64,000 bases of DNA from Candidatus Firestoneibacteriota bacterium (GTDB lineage Bacteria > Oederibacteriota > Muellerivitia > Muellerivitales > Muellerivitaceae): positions 29,103 through 93,102 of the forward strand of contig JABDGD010000004.1 in the NCBI GenBank assembly GCA_013286205.1. Reading direction: 5' to 3'. Under the pieces are notes generated by a model that was not told the origin of the DNA, ran no database searches, and saw nothing but the letters and a program-made list of their open reading frames with translations. Of the stretch, positions 16,889-25,888 are shown piece by piece; the first letter of the stretch is position 1, and every line of letters starts with the position of its first letter. The position numbers and the translations under genes are program-made.

Positions 16889-19018
16889 ATGTCAAAATCT
16901 TCTTCCGCTTTCAAATCGCCTATCGCTTTCTCCGCCTGGATTTACTTTTTTATTTTTTTAACCGCCAACACGCTGCTTTCTTACTTCCCGCTGACGTTTC
17001 AAGCCAGCCTCTGGATCAGCCTATTGGGCTTAGCCCTGCCCTTCGGGATAGCTCTCTGGACCGGCAAACCTTCGCCTACCTCGGAAAGTCCCTTACACCA
17101 ATTTGAGTTTTGGGCAAAAATCCCTCTCTGGATCTGGATAGTGCTGGGCGCTGCCGCTCTCTTCTTCCGCTTTGATCAACTCACCACACTTTCCGCCTGG
17201 CCTATTTACGACGAAGGCATGGTGGGTTTTTGCGCCCTGCAAATCGCCCAAAAAGGCGTTCATCATCTTTTCTATATGTTCAGCCAGATCCCCGTCTTCT
17301 ATCTTTGGCTTTTGGGTTCTGTTTTTAAACTTTTTGGACCGTCCCTGTTCAGTCTTTGGTTTTTACCCGCGCTCATTTCCGCGCTTTGGGTTCCCCTGGC
17401 TTACTTGACCGCCCGCCACTATTTTTCAAAATCTTTTTCTTTCTTCTGCGTTCTGGCGGCGGGTTTGGCCTTTTGGCCCTGCTATATCGGGCGCTTCTCG
17501 GTCAACGAGAATCTCCTTCTGCCTTTGGAGACTTTAGCCTTCTTGTGGCTGGCCAAATGTCTGCGCGCCGAATCGAATCAAAAACAAAACCTCTTCTCTT
17601 TTATTTTGGGCCTGACGCTCGGCCTTTCTCTTTACGCCGTTTTTTTACACTGGATTTCGGTTCTGTTCATTGTTGGTTTGACTGCCGGGTATCTTTTTTG
17701 GAAAAAACGCCCCGGCTTATTGATTTTTTTAGTTGTGGGTTTCGCTCTCCCCGTCATTCCTTTCGCGGTGATTTATTTTCAATCTGAAAACCTCTCTTAC
17801 TTTCATCTGTTGTCGAGCGCCAGCCTCTCCGAACCCTGGCTTGATAAATTAAAAGACGCCTGGAATACCCCCCAGGGTCTTTTCTGGGGCGTGTCGCCCC
17901 GTGAGCTTTGTTACAAGCCCCTTTGGGGCGGGTTGATCAATCCCGTGCTGGGCGCGCTTTTCGGAATCGGTTTATTGGAAAGTTTTAAAAACCCTCAGCG
18001 GGCTTTATACCGCTGGCTTTGCGTCGCGGGCCTTGTTCTTCTTCTGCCCGGTATGCTGGTAAGTGATTTTGAGTTTTACCGCGTCTTGCCGGTTTTGGTG
18101 ATTTTGATACCACTCATCGCTTTAGGCTGGGCGCGCCTCACACGGGGCTTTTCGGCGCGATCCGCTGCCGTCATTTTATTCGGCCTGATAGCGGCCTCCA
18201 CCGCGCTGGATTTTCATCAACTCTTTCAGGTTTATTCCCATCTTTGGGATTCGCCCGGCTACTGGGTCAAGGAATCCAAATCGATCAACAATGATCGGGC
18301 CTATCAGCTATTAAAGGCCAAGGCCCAAACCGAGGGGCCCGGTTTTGTTTTTTCAGATTTTGCCCCGGGCTTCAATGATCAAAACCTCAAGTTGGCCGAT
18401 TATAGTTTTAACGCCGCGGCCAATGAAAAACTCGACAGTGAAAAAGTCCAATGGGCTGCTTTGGTCGTCAACGTGAATTACCAGCCCTTTTTGGCCAAGC
18501 GTCTGGGGGCGGGCAAAACTTACTGGATCTCGAAAGACCTCAACCTTCCGGATGGCGGATCCATGCTTTGGGTCGTGGAGATCAATGAATCCAACCGCGC
18601 CATTTTTAACCACTGGCGGGAAGCCCAGCTGGCTTTAAACGGATATTTGAGCGAGTATTTTGAGCACCTGAACTTCAAAGAAAATAACTCTTACTCCAAA
18701 ATTTTAAACGCTCTCGACCAAACTTATCCCTTCTTCCAGAAAGACCCTTTTCTGGAAGCCTGCTATTGGGAAAAAAGGGCGGACTTGTTTTCTAGAATTA
18801 ATCTCTTTACGGAAGCCGCTGAAAATTTAACGAACGCGGTGAAAAAGGGTTATCCCGCCGCCCATCTTTTTTATCACCTGGGAACGCTTCAAATGATTAC
18901 TCAAAAAAATACTGAGGCCGAAAAGGATTTTCGCCAGGCGGCGCTCGCCCCCATTAACTTTACCCAGTCTTCTTCTTTACTGAATCAATTGAGGGGGAAA
19001 ACCAATGCCTCCTTCTGA
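16889..19018 (+). CDS. GT39/ArnT-like membrane glycosyltransferase (paralog B), tandem duplicate of A
   Basis: Extensive identity to A (WIYFFIFLTANTLLSYF, LTTLSAWP.(Y/F)DEGM, KSINN.RAYQ.LK, NVNYQPFLAKR). Confidence 0.77.
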   Translation: MSKSSSAFKSPIAFSAWIYFFIFLTANTLLSYFPLTFQASLWISLLGLALPFGIALWTGKPSPTSESPLHQFEFWAKIPLWIWIVLGAAALFFRFDQLTTLSAWPIYDEGMVGFCALQIAQKGVHHLFYMFSQIPVFYLWLLGSVFKLFGPSLFSLWFLPALISALWVPLAYLTARHYFSKSFSFFCVLAAGLAFWPCYIGRFSVNENLLLPLETLAFLWLAKCLRAESNQKQNLFSFILGLTLGLSLYAVFLHWISVLFIVGLTAGYLFWKKRPGLLIFLVVGFALPVIPFAVIYFQSENLSYFHLLSSASLSEPWLDKLKDAWNTPQGLFWGVSPRELCYKPLWGGLINPVLGALFGIGLLESFKNPQRALYRWLCVAGLVLLLPGMLVSDFEFYRVLPVLVILIPLIALGWARLTRGFSARSAAVILFGLIAASTALDFHQLFQVYSHLWDSPGYWVKESKSINNDRAYQLLKAKAQTEGPGFVFSDFAPGFNDQNLKLADYSFNAAANEKLDSEKVQWAALVVNVNYQPFLAKRLGAGKTYWISKDLNLPDGGSMLWVVEINESNRAIFNHWREAQLALNGYLSEYFEHLNFKENNSYSKILNALDQTYPFFQKDPFLEACYWEKRADLFSRINLFTEAAENLTNAVKKGYPAAHLFYHLGTLQMITQKNTEAEKDFRQAALAPINFTQSSSLLNQLRGKTNASF

Positions 19019-19364
19019 TTTCCTCAATGAGAACTTGGCCATTCAATGCGACGACCTGGCCGGCGAGATCAATAAGGTCTACCAACATTTGCCCTGGGCC
19101 CAAAAACATGAGGCGGTCGCCCGCTTGACCCGTCAAATTCATCAACTGTCTGAGGAAGCTAAAAAGGCGCAGGAATCCCAAAGCCTCGCCGCGAGCCAAA
19201 CCCATTTGAAGGAAGCCCTTTCGCTGATCCATGAATGCGTGCCGCTTTTAGACTTATGTTTGAGAAAAGTTTTGGTCTCGCCTGAACTGCATCAGCGGTG
19301 GATTGGAAAATTAAACCGCCTGGAAAAAAGCTTTTCCGCCTGGCTGAAGGGGGCCGCCTCTTGA
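19005..19364 (+). CDS. Four-helix-bundle protein resembling the Avd / 23S IVP family
   Basis: All-helical heptad-like 119 aa, LLDLCLRKVLVSPELHQRWIGKLNRLEKSFSAWLKG tail; 14-bp overlap with upstream CDS. Confidence 0.5.
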   Translation: MPPSDFLNENLAIQCDDLAGEINKVYQHLPWAQKHEAVARLTRQIHQLSEEAKKAQESQSLAASQTHLKEALSLIHECVPLLDLCLRKVLVSPELHQRWIGKLNRLEKSFSAWLKGAAS

Positions 19365-20476
19365 AGCGCCTGCCCCTGGTCGATCTGGTCCGGAGTTTCT
19401 CTATCTTGTGTGTTCTGGCGATCCACGCTGACGCTTTCTTCGCGCGCCCTCAAAACCCCGCGCTGGCCTGGGTCTGGAATCACTTTCAGAGAAACGGCAC
19501 CTATGGGGTTTATCTGTTTTTCCTGGTTTCCGGGTTTCTCATTACGGGCGTGATTCAAAATAACCCGGGCGGGCTTTGGAACCCCTCATTGAGAAGATTT
19601 TATGTTCAAAGAGCGGGCCGTATTCTGCCCCTGCTGCTGCTGACCGTTTGGATTGGTTTATTGATGCTGTGGATTCCCCGGCCGCCCAACGCCAGCTATC
19701 TGGATGTTTTTCGGCCCGAATCCGGTTCATTGAGTCCGGCGGTATGGATATGCCTGGCGACTTTCACCTTTAACTGGTTTCTCGCCTTTCAAACCACGGC
19801 CACTTTGGGCATGTTTTGGAGTTTGCTTTGGTCGCTCTCCGTAGAGGAGCAGTTTTACTTTCTCTTTCCCCCGCTTTTAAGGCTGATGCGGAACGAAAAA
19901 AGACTTACCCAATTCATGTTCGCCGTCATCGGCGTCGGCCTGGGCTGGCGGTATCTTTGTTACGCCGCTCAATGGAATAACCGGGACCTTCAGGTTTTTA
20001 CCTCACTAGGCGCCTTTGACAATATCGCTTTCGGCGTTCTCTTGTACCTGGCGGTCAAACGATGGGGTCCCGCGCTTTCTCAAAGGAAAAGGGCGGCCGC
20101 CGGGCTTTGTATCGCGGGTCTGGCGCTCATGACAGCGGTTTATATAGAAACCTCGCTCAATGACCCCTGGGACCGGGTCTATGCTTCCACTTTGCTGGCC
20201 TGCGGCTTATTTATGTTTTTACTGGGCGGACTGCAGTTTAACTTCTGGAATGGAAAGCTCGGGGAGCCTTTGACCTGGCCCGGACGCTATTGCTACTCGC
20301 TTTATCTTCTTCACCCGATTGTGTTGGCTTTTATGTTCCCGCTTCTGTTTCAAATGAACGCCTGGAAGGCTCTTTTGCTTTTTACCATGGTCAGTACCGC
20401 TATAGCCGCCGCTTCTTTTCACTTTTTTGAAAAACCAGCCAATCAACTGATCCGAAACTCTTTAGACAAACGCTGA
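19361..20476 (+). CDS. OafA/YrhL-type acyltransferase (Acyl_transf_3)
   Basis: LVDLVRSFSILCVLAIHADAFF, GVYLFFLVSGFLI, SLSVEEQFYFLFP, YCYSLYLLHP; TTG start overlapping the upstream TGA. Confidence 0.88.
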   Translation: MKRLPLVDLVRSFSILCVLAIHADAFFARPQNPALAWVWNHFQRNGTYGVYLFFLVSGFLITGVIQNNPGGLWNPSLRRFYVQRAGRILPLLLLTVWIGLLMLWIPRPPNASYLDVFRPESGSLSPAVWICLATFTFNWFLAFQTTATLGMFWSLLWSLSVEEQFYFLFPPLLRLMRNEKRLTQFMFAVIGVGLGWRYLCYAAQWNNRDLQVFTSLGAFDNIAFGVLLYLAVKRWGPALSQRKRAAAGLCIAGLALMTAVYIETSLNDPWDRVYASTLLACGLFMFLLGGLQFNFWNGKLGEPLTWPGRYCYSLYLLHPIVLAFMFPLLFQMNAWKALLLFTMVSTAIAAASFHFFEKPANQLIRNSLDKR

Positions 20477-20479
20477 CTT

Positions 20480-22711
20480 TTAAAAAGAATTACGCGCTTG
20501 GTCGGATTTGCTTTTCTCATCCAAAACCCGCATTACCGAAATGCCGTTTCGAAGTTCGACAAACTTTAAGTTAAATCTTTTATTAATTTTGCGGAGCAGG
20601 GTTTTTTCCAAAACCGCCGCCGAATACCGGCCATCGATCAAATCGTAATAAGATGAATCGATATCTTTGGATAAATAAAGATAATCGCCGGGAGAAATCG
20701 CCGGCTGATAAGACATAACTCTGGCAATAGCCGGTCCGCAAATACAAAGTTGCCCAATGTCGTTATAGGGATAAGCTTTCGTCCTGCCCGTATACATGGA
20801 GACATCCAAACCCTTGTTGCCGAAGAAATAGATAACTTCTTTTTTAGAGCCAGAATACTGATTCATTAAATCCGCCGCGGTTTTGACAAAATCATCCTCA
20901 GCCAACGGCAGGTTTCTGGCCGCGTCGATCGTTTTTTGCGGTAAAGAAGAAAACTCGGAGAAGCTTTGGCTTAGCTTAAACGCCATATCGGGAACGAGGA
21001 ATTGCAAATAAAAGCCCAGACCCGCGGCGCTCAACACCAAAATGGTTTTTTTAAATAGTCCGGGAATCGCGAAGCCGTCTTGGCGGCTTCCCAGCCAGTA
21101 AAGCCAATAGGCGCCCAATAAAATACTCGGCATGCTGATATGAAAAAGATTATTGGGATGGGCTCTGCCTAAAAAATACAAAAATTGGGAAATGCCGTAA
21201 AAAGTCAAAAACACCATGACATTAAAATGCGCCGGCCGGGAAGACTCTTTCCACTTTGTCAGGCTCCCCATCACCACGCATATCGAGATCAATAAAATGC
21301 CGATGATGATCCACCAGGCGCCAAAAGCCGGAACCGGCAGCATCCCGAAGCCGTTTTTGTAGAGGAAGATGTAGTCGAAATAGTAGTTCCAATGGGGCCA
21401 CTCGGCGGCGCGGCGGTAAATATCCCCATAAATAAAAACCAGCAGTAGAAGGCCAAACCCCCATAAAAGAGAAAGACGGCGGATCCATAATTTCCAATTA
21501 AACTTCAGACTTTTCAGATCGATGATGGATTCATAACAAACGAAACCCAAATAAGCCGGCAGGGTATAGACGCAAACCTCGAAACTCCAAAAAATAGCCG
21601 CGGCGGCCACCGCGGCCTCGGCGATGTAAAAACGATCGGCCCATTTTGGCTTTTGGTTCCTCAAAACGATCAGCGCCATCAGTAAATACGCGAAGCTAAA
21701 ACGGAGCGGCCCCACCGATGGATTTTGAATAATGAAGCCCATAGTGGCGAAATAATTCACCAATAAAAGAACGACCAGACAAAGGAATGAGTAAAGTCGG
21801 GAATGGAATAACTGCCGGACAATAAAATAAAAACAAAAATATTGAAGAACAAAAAGCGCGGTTAACACCAGGCTGAAACTTTCAAATCCCAGCGGCAGAA
21901 CTTTAAAAAATAGCGAGAGAAAATAAAAAACAAAAAGACCGTACTGGGCGTTGATATTGACTAAAAAGGCTTTCCCCGCGCGAAAATCCGCCAGGGGGCC
22001 CAGATAAAATGAATCGTGATAAGTTTCCACCCGGTAATGGGGATCCACGACCAAAACCACAATCAGAAAAAGAGCGAGAAGATAGAAAAAGAATTCCCGT
22101 CGAAACAGGGGCCGCGCCGCCGGGTTGGATAAGTTTTCCGGTTTTAGCCCTTCTCTTAAAAGCAAAATAAACAAAAGACCTGCCAACGCGTTGGAAATCG
22201 AAGCCAGTTTCAAAAAGAGAAAGGTGTCCGGTGTTAAAAATAAAATCCAGCAGGCAAAAATAACGCCCATCAAAACCATGAGGCTTTTTTGCAGGAAAGG
22301 ACTTAGCTTTTGGCCTTGCCGGGAAAACCCTTTCACCGCCAAACCAACGCCGAGTTGCGATAAACAAAACAGAGTCACCCTGAATAGGTTTGAGCCGCCC
22401 GCCCAGTTGGAGGGCGTGAGCAGATATAAAAGAAGAATAAAATTAACGAAAGCCAGGAGGAAGCCAAAGGAAGAAAAACCGCTGAGCGCTTTGAGTTTCA
22501 GCTTTTCCGCCAGGGCCGAAAGCCCCCAGCCGACAGGTAAAAAAACAATCCAGCCCAAAATATAAAATTTAAAATCATTGGTTTTAATAGAGCTGTCAGC
22601 GGCCTGAAAAGTAATAAAGAAAGTGACGCCGATGAGCGTGTAAATGCCCGCCAAAAATAAAAACCAAAAATCTTCATAGGACTTTTGATCGCTGTGGTTT
22701 TCCCTGGTCAA
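20480..22711 (-). CDS. Large polytopic membrane protein, probable GT-C-type glycosyltransferase-like
   Basis: 743 aa, many predicted TM segments, soluble C-terminal domain; family not identified. Confidence 0.5.
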   Translation of the reverse strand: MTRENHSDQKSYEDFWFLFLAGIYTLIGVTFFITFQAADSSIKTNDFKFYILGWIVFLPVGWGLSALAEKLKLKALSGFSSFGFLLAFVNFILLLYLLTPSNWAGGSNLFRVTLFCLSQLGVGLAVKGFSRQGQKLSPFLQKSLMVLMGVIFACWILFLTPDTFLFLKLASISNALAGLLFILLLREGLKPENLSNPAARPLFRREFFFYLLALFLIVVLVVDPHYRVETYHDSFYLGPLADFRAGKAFLVNINAQYGLFVFYFLSLFFKVLPLGFESFSLVLTALFVLQYFCFYFIVRQLFHSRLYSFLCLVVLLLVNYFATMGFIIQNPSVGPLRFSFAYLLMALIVLRNQKPKWADRFYIAEAAVAAAAIFWSFEVCVYTLPAYLGFVCYESIIDLKSLKFNWKLWIRRLSLLWGFGLLLLVFIYGDIYRRAAEWPHWNYYFDYIFLYKNGFGMLPVPAFGAWWIIIGILLISICVVMGSLTKWKESSRPAHFNVMVFLTFYGISQFLYFLGRAHPNNLFHISMPSILLGAYWLYWLGSRQDGFAIPGLFKKTILVLSAAGLGFYLQFLVPDMAFKLSQSFSEFSSLPQKTIDAARNLPLAEDDFVKTAADLMNQYSGSKKEVIYFFGNKGLDVSMYTGRTKAYPYNDIGQLCICGPAIARVMSYQPAISPGDYLYLSKDIDSSYYDLIDGRYSAAVLEKTLLRKINKRFNLKFVELRNGISVMRVLDEKSKSDQARNSF

Positions 22712-22736
22712 TGAATTCTCCCAACAGCGGAATAAT

Positions 22737-23738
22737 TTAGGGCTGCTTTAGATCGGGCCCATGCATCAAAATTTGGGTTGGCGCTTCAATTTGAAGGGTC
22801 GCGTGCTGAATACCGCACTCTGTTTTTAAAACGCTGGTGGCCTTGGCCACAATTTGCTGGGCCTGGCTTAAGTGCTGGTCATCCACCACCAAATGCGCGG
22901 TCAGGTGCACGCCCCCGGCACCGACTTCCCATAGATGAATATGATGCACTTCGCGGATATCGCTGATTTCTTTTTTCAAGGTCGTTTCGATCACTTCAGA
23001 CGTGAGCCCCTTGGGCGCGGACTCTAAAAGAATATGAAGCGCTTTACGGAGCAGTTTAAAAGCGCCCGACGCGATCAGCAGCGCGATCGCCAGACTTAAA
23101 ACCGGATCCACCCAGGTCCATCCGGTTTGAGAAATCACCGCCACACCGATGAGAACACCTAAAGATGATCCCAGATCACCCATCACATGAATCCAGGCGC
23201 CTTGAATGTTAATATCGTCCTCATGACTGCCATGCAGAAACCAGGCCGAAAGCGCGTTAGCTAAAAAGCCGATGGCCGCGATGATCCCCATGGTTTTCCA
23301 ATCCGGAAGAGAGGGATGGGCGAAGCGTTGAAAAGCTTCCCAGGCCACGCCGAAAACCATCAGGAAAAAGGTAATCGCGTTGCCTAAAGCGGCCAATACT
23401 TCTAACCGCGCGAAACCATAAGTGTGGGTAGAGCTGGCGGGTTTTTCAGCCAGGATCATGGCCGTGAGAGAAATGAGAAGCGCCGCCAGATCGGTCAGCA
23501 TATGGCCCGCGTCGGATAAAAGCGCCAAACTGCCCGAAACCATGCCGCCCACCGCTTCTAAAACCAAAATCAGCGCCGTGATGCCGATGGCCCAGAACAT
23601 TTTGCTTTTACGGTTAAGCCCATGGGAATGAAACAAGCCGCCTTCGCCGTGATCGTGAGCATGGCTATGGTCATGCGAATGGCCATGATCGTGGTCGTGC
23701 TGGTGGGAATGGGGATGGTCGTGGTCGTGAGCGCTCAT
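22737..23738 (-). CDS. Cation diffusion facilitator (CzcD/ZitB-like) with His-rich N-terminus
   Basis: MSAHDHDHPHSHQHDHDHGHSHDHSHAHDHGEGG; SLALLSDAGHMLTD; HVMGDLGSSLGVL. Confidence 0.93.
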   Translation of the reverse strand: MSAHDHDHPHSHQHDHDHGHSHDHSHAHDHGEGGLFHSHGLNRKSKMFWAIGITALILVLEAVGGMVSGSLALLSDAGHMLTDLAALLISLTAMILAEKPASSTHTYGFARLEVLAALGNAITFFLMVFGVAWEAFQRFAHPSLPDWKTMGIIAAIGFLANALSAWFLHGSHEDDINIQGAWIHVMGDLGSSLGVLIGVAVISQTGWTWVDPVLSLAIALLIASGAFKLLRKALHILLESAPKGLTSEVIETTLKKEISDIREVHHIHLWEVGAGGVHLTAHLVVDDQHLSQAQQIVAKATSVLKTECGIQHATLQIEAPTQILMHGPDLKQP

Positions 23739-23848
23739 AAAATCCTAAATTTCTTAAAATCAGGCCAATAAATAAAACGGTCCAAACGCCAGGCCTATAT
23801 AATAGGCCCGTTAAATAAAAAAATACTTAGATTTTTTAAGAGTCCATC

Positions 23849-25888
23849 TTGTCCCAGCCTTTCTCCAACCGTTCTTTGGCCTATCATCCTTTAGTCTGGT
23901 TTTTCATTTTTCTATTTTCCTTCAGCCTGCTGGTTTATGGCCGCCTCTCCTTAACGATTCAAATTTGGATCCTCTTCATGGGCGTCGTTCTGCCGTTTTT
24001 TTTAGGCTTGGCTGCCCTTTCCCAACCGCTTAAAAAAGAAAAACCAGCCTGGGAAGAGTCTTTTCTGCCCCCTTTGTCCGCACCGCCTTCATGGATGGTG
24101 ATCATTCTGGTCTTCATGATGCTGGTCAGCCGCTTTCTTTTACTGGGTCAATCCGCCTGGTGGCCTGCCGGTGATGAAGCACTGAACGCTTTTTACCTGC
24201 CCTTTTGGGCGGAGCATTGGCACGGGGCTCTCTTTGTGGCCTCCAGCCAAATTCCCAGCACCCTGAGTCAGTTAGCCTTTTTTATATTCAAGCTCACTCA
24301 AACGCCCCTGCTGAGCGTACAGCTGGTCCCCGCGCTGATTTCTTGCGCGACCGTAGGTATGGCCTATCAAGTTGCCCGGCTTTATTTTTCAAAAACAAAT
24401 GCCCTGATTGTCTTTTTACTTTTTGCCTTCAGCTATTGGCCGCTTTTCATCTCCTGGACTTTTTTGCCCGGCATCGCCACCCCTTTATGGGAATTAATTC
24501 TTTTTTATCTTCTCTACCAAATCAAAAAATCACCCGATAAAAATACCGGATGGTTTTTCCTCTACGGCCTCGCTCTGGGCGCCTGTCCATACACCTTTTT
24601 CTCCTGGCCGGTTTTGTTCTTATGGTCCGGGGCCGTTGTTTTTCTAACCGGCAACCATTCCGCAAAAAAGTGGGCTTGGTTAGGCGCGGGCCTCTTCATC
24701 ACCCTGGCGCCTTATCTCTGGGCCATCAGCCACGGTCCTTACGGCGATTATTTTTGGGGTATCGCGGGTAAAGGGCAGGTCATCACCAGACTCACCCGGG
24801 CGAAAGTCATGGCCGAATATGTTTCTTCTCTCTTTTGGGGCGTGGGAAGCGGCACCTGGTTTCCTCAAACCGGGGGATACCTGAATGTGGTCTTGAGCGC
24901 CTGCGGCCTGGTCGGCTTCATTGAATTATTTCGGTTCAAACGATTGGCCCTAGTCTGGGCCTGCCTGAGCGCGTTTTTTATTTTCATGCTTCCCGGTTTA
25001 TTGTCCCGGGATTTTGAGGGCCACCGCATTCTTCTGGCGCTTCCGGTTTTGTTATGGATCGTCGCCGTGGGAATACAGGCGCTTTTGGTGAAATTCCCTA
25101 AATCACGCCGGTTGGCGGTTTTGGTTTTATTACTGGGGCTGTCTTTGGTCTTGGATTTAAAAAGAGTCAATAACCCCGTGGTAAATGAGCTGCGCTCCGA
25201 ACCGGTTTCGAACGAAAGACGATTCAGTTATGAGGCGTTAAAACCCATCGCGGATCACAATGGCCCAGGCCTGATTTTCACCGAATGTATCCCCAACACC
25301 ACCGACTATTCGCTGAGCTGCTTTTCCTATCCTTTTAACGCGGCCTTTAACCCAAAACTGGCGCCTGAAAAGACTCAGTGGGTTTCGATTTTTACCGCGG
25401 ATTATTACCAGAACGATCTGAGTAAAAGATTCCCGCAGCTGCGCTGGATTTCCCTGCCCGAGGATAAACACCATGTGCTGGCCCTCATGCCCCTGACTGA
25501 GCAAAACCGTAAAGTCTTTTTGGACTGGGTTCCCTTTTACCGATTCGAAATGAACTTGAATTACCAGTTCGCGGATAACCCCAGCGGAAAATCCCGAGAT
25601 TTTCTTTTAAAAGAGATGATGGACATTTATCCCTCTTTGTCCAAAGACCCCTTTATCCAAAGCTGTTTCTTTCAAAAATTGTTTTATCTTTATTCCGCCG
25701 AGAAGACCTTTAATCTGGAAGACACCTGGTGCAGTTACACCAATTTCTCCGACCTATTCCATGCCGCTTACCGAAACAGCTATCAAAACTCGACTTTGAG
25801 CGCGCAGCTTTTGGGTTTATTAATTTTGGAACATCAGGACGCTGAGGCGCGGAAACTGTTGGAGAAAATTAAGCGGAACCCAGCTTGA
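23849..25888 (+). CDS. GT39/ArnT-like membrane glycosyltransferase (paralog C, more divergent)
   Basis: Same architecture as A and B; WWPAGDEALNAF; YSFNAA-like segment CFSYPFNAAFNPKL. Confidence 0.7.
   Translation: MSQPFSNRSLAYHPLVWFFIFLFSFSLLVYGRLSLTIQIWILFMGVVLPFFLGLAALSQPLKKEKPAWEESFLPPLSAPPSWMVIILVFMMLVSRFLLLGQSAWWPAGDEALNAFYLPFWAEHWHGALFVASSQIPSTLSQLAFFIFKLTQTPLLSVQLVPALISCATVGMAYQVARLYFSKTNALIVFLLFAFSYWPLFISWTFLPGIATPLWELILFYLLYQIKKSPDKNTGWFFLYGLALGACPYTFFSWPVLFLWSGAVVFLTGNHSAKKWAWLGAGLFITLAPYLWAISHGPYGDYFWGIAGKGQVITRLTRAKVMAEYVSSLFWGVGSGTWFPQTGGYLNVVLSACGLVGFIELFRFKRLALVWACLSAFFIFMLPGLLSRDFEGHRILLALPVLLWIVAVGIQALLVKFPKSRRLAVLVLLLGLSLVLDLKRVNNPVVNELRSEPVSNERRFSYEALKPIADHNGPGLIFTECIPNTTDYSLSCFSYPFNAAFNPKLAPEKTQWVSIFTADYYQNDLSKRFPQLRWISLPEDKHHVLALMPLTEQNRKVFLDWVPFYRFEMNLNYQFADNPSGKSRDFLLKEMMDIYPSLSKDPFIQSCFFQKLFYLYSAEKTFNLEDTWCSYTNFSDLFHAAYRNSYQNSTLSAQLLGLLILEHQDAEARKLLEKIKRNPA

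Noticed and set aside
22737-23738. His-rich N-terminus as a possible tag or assembly artefact
   Set aside because: His/Asp-rich N-termini are common in CDF zinc transporters, and the rest of the protein is canonical
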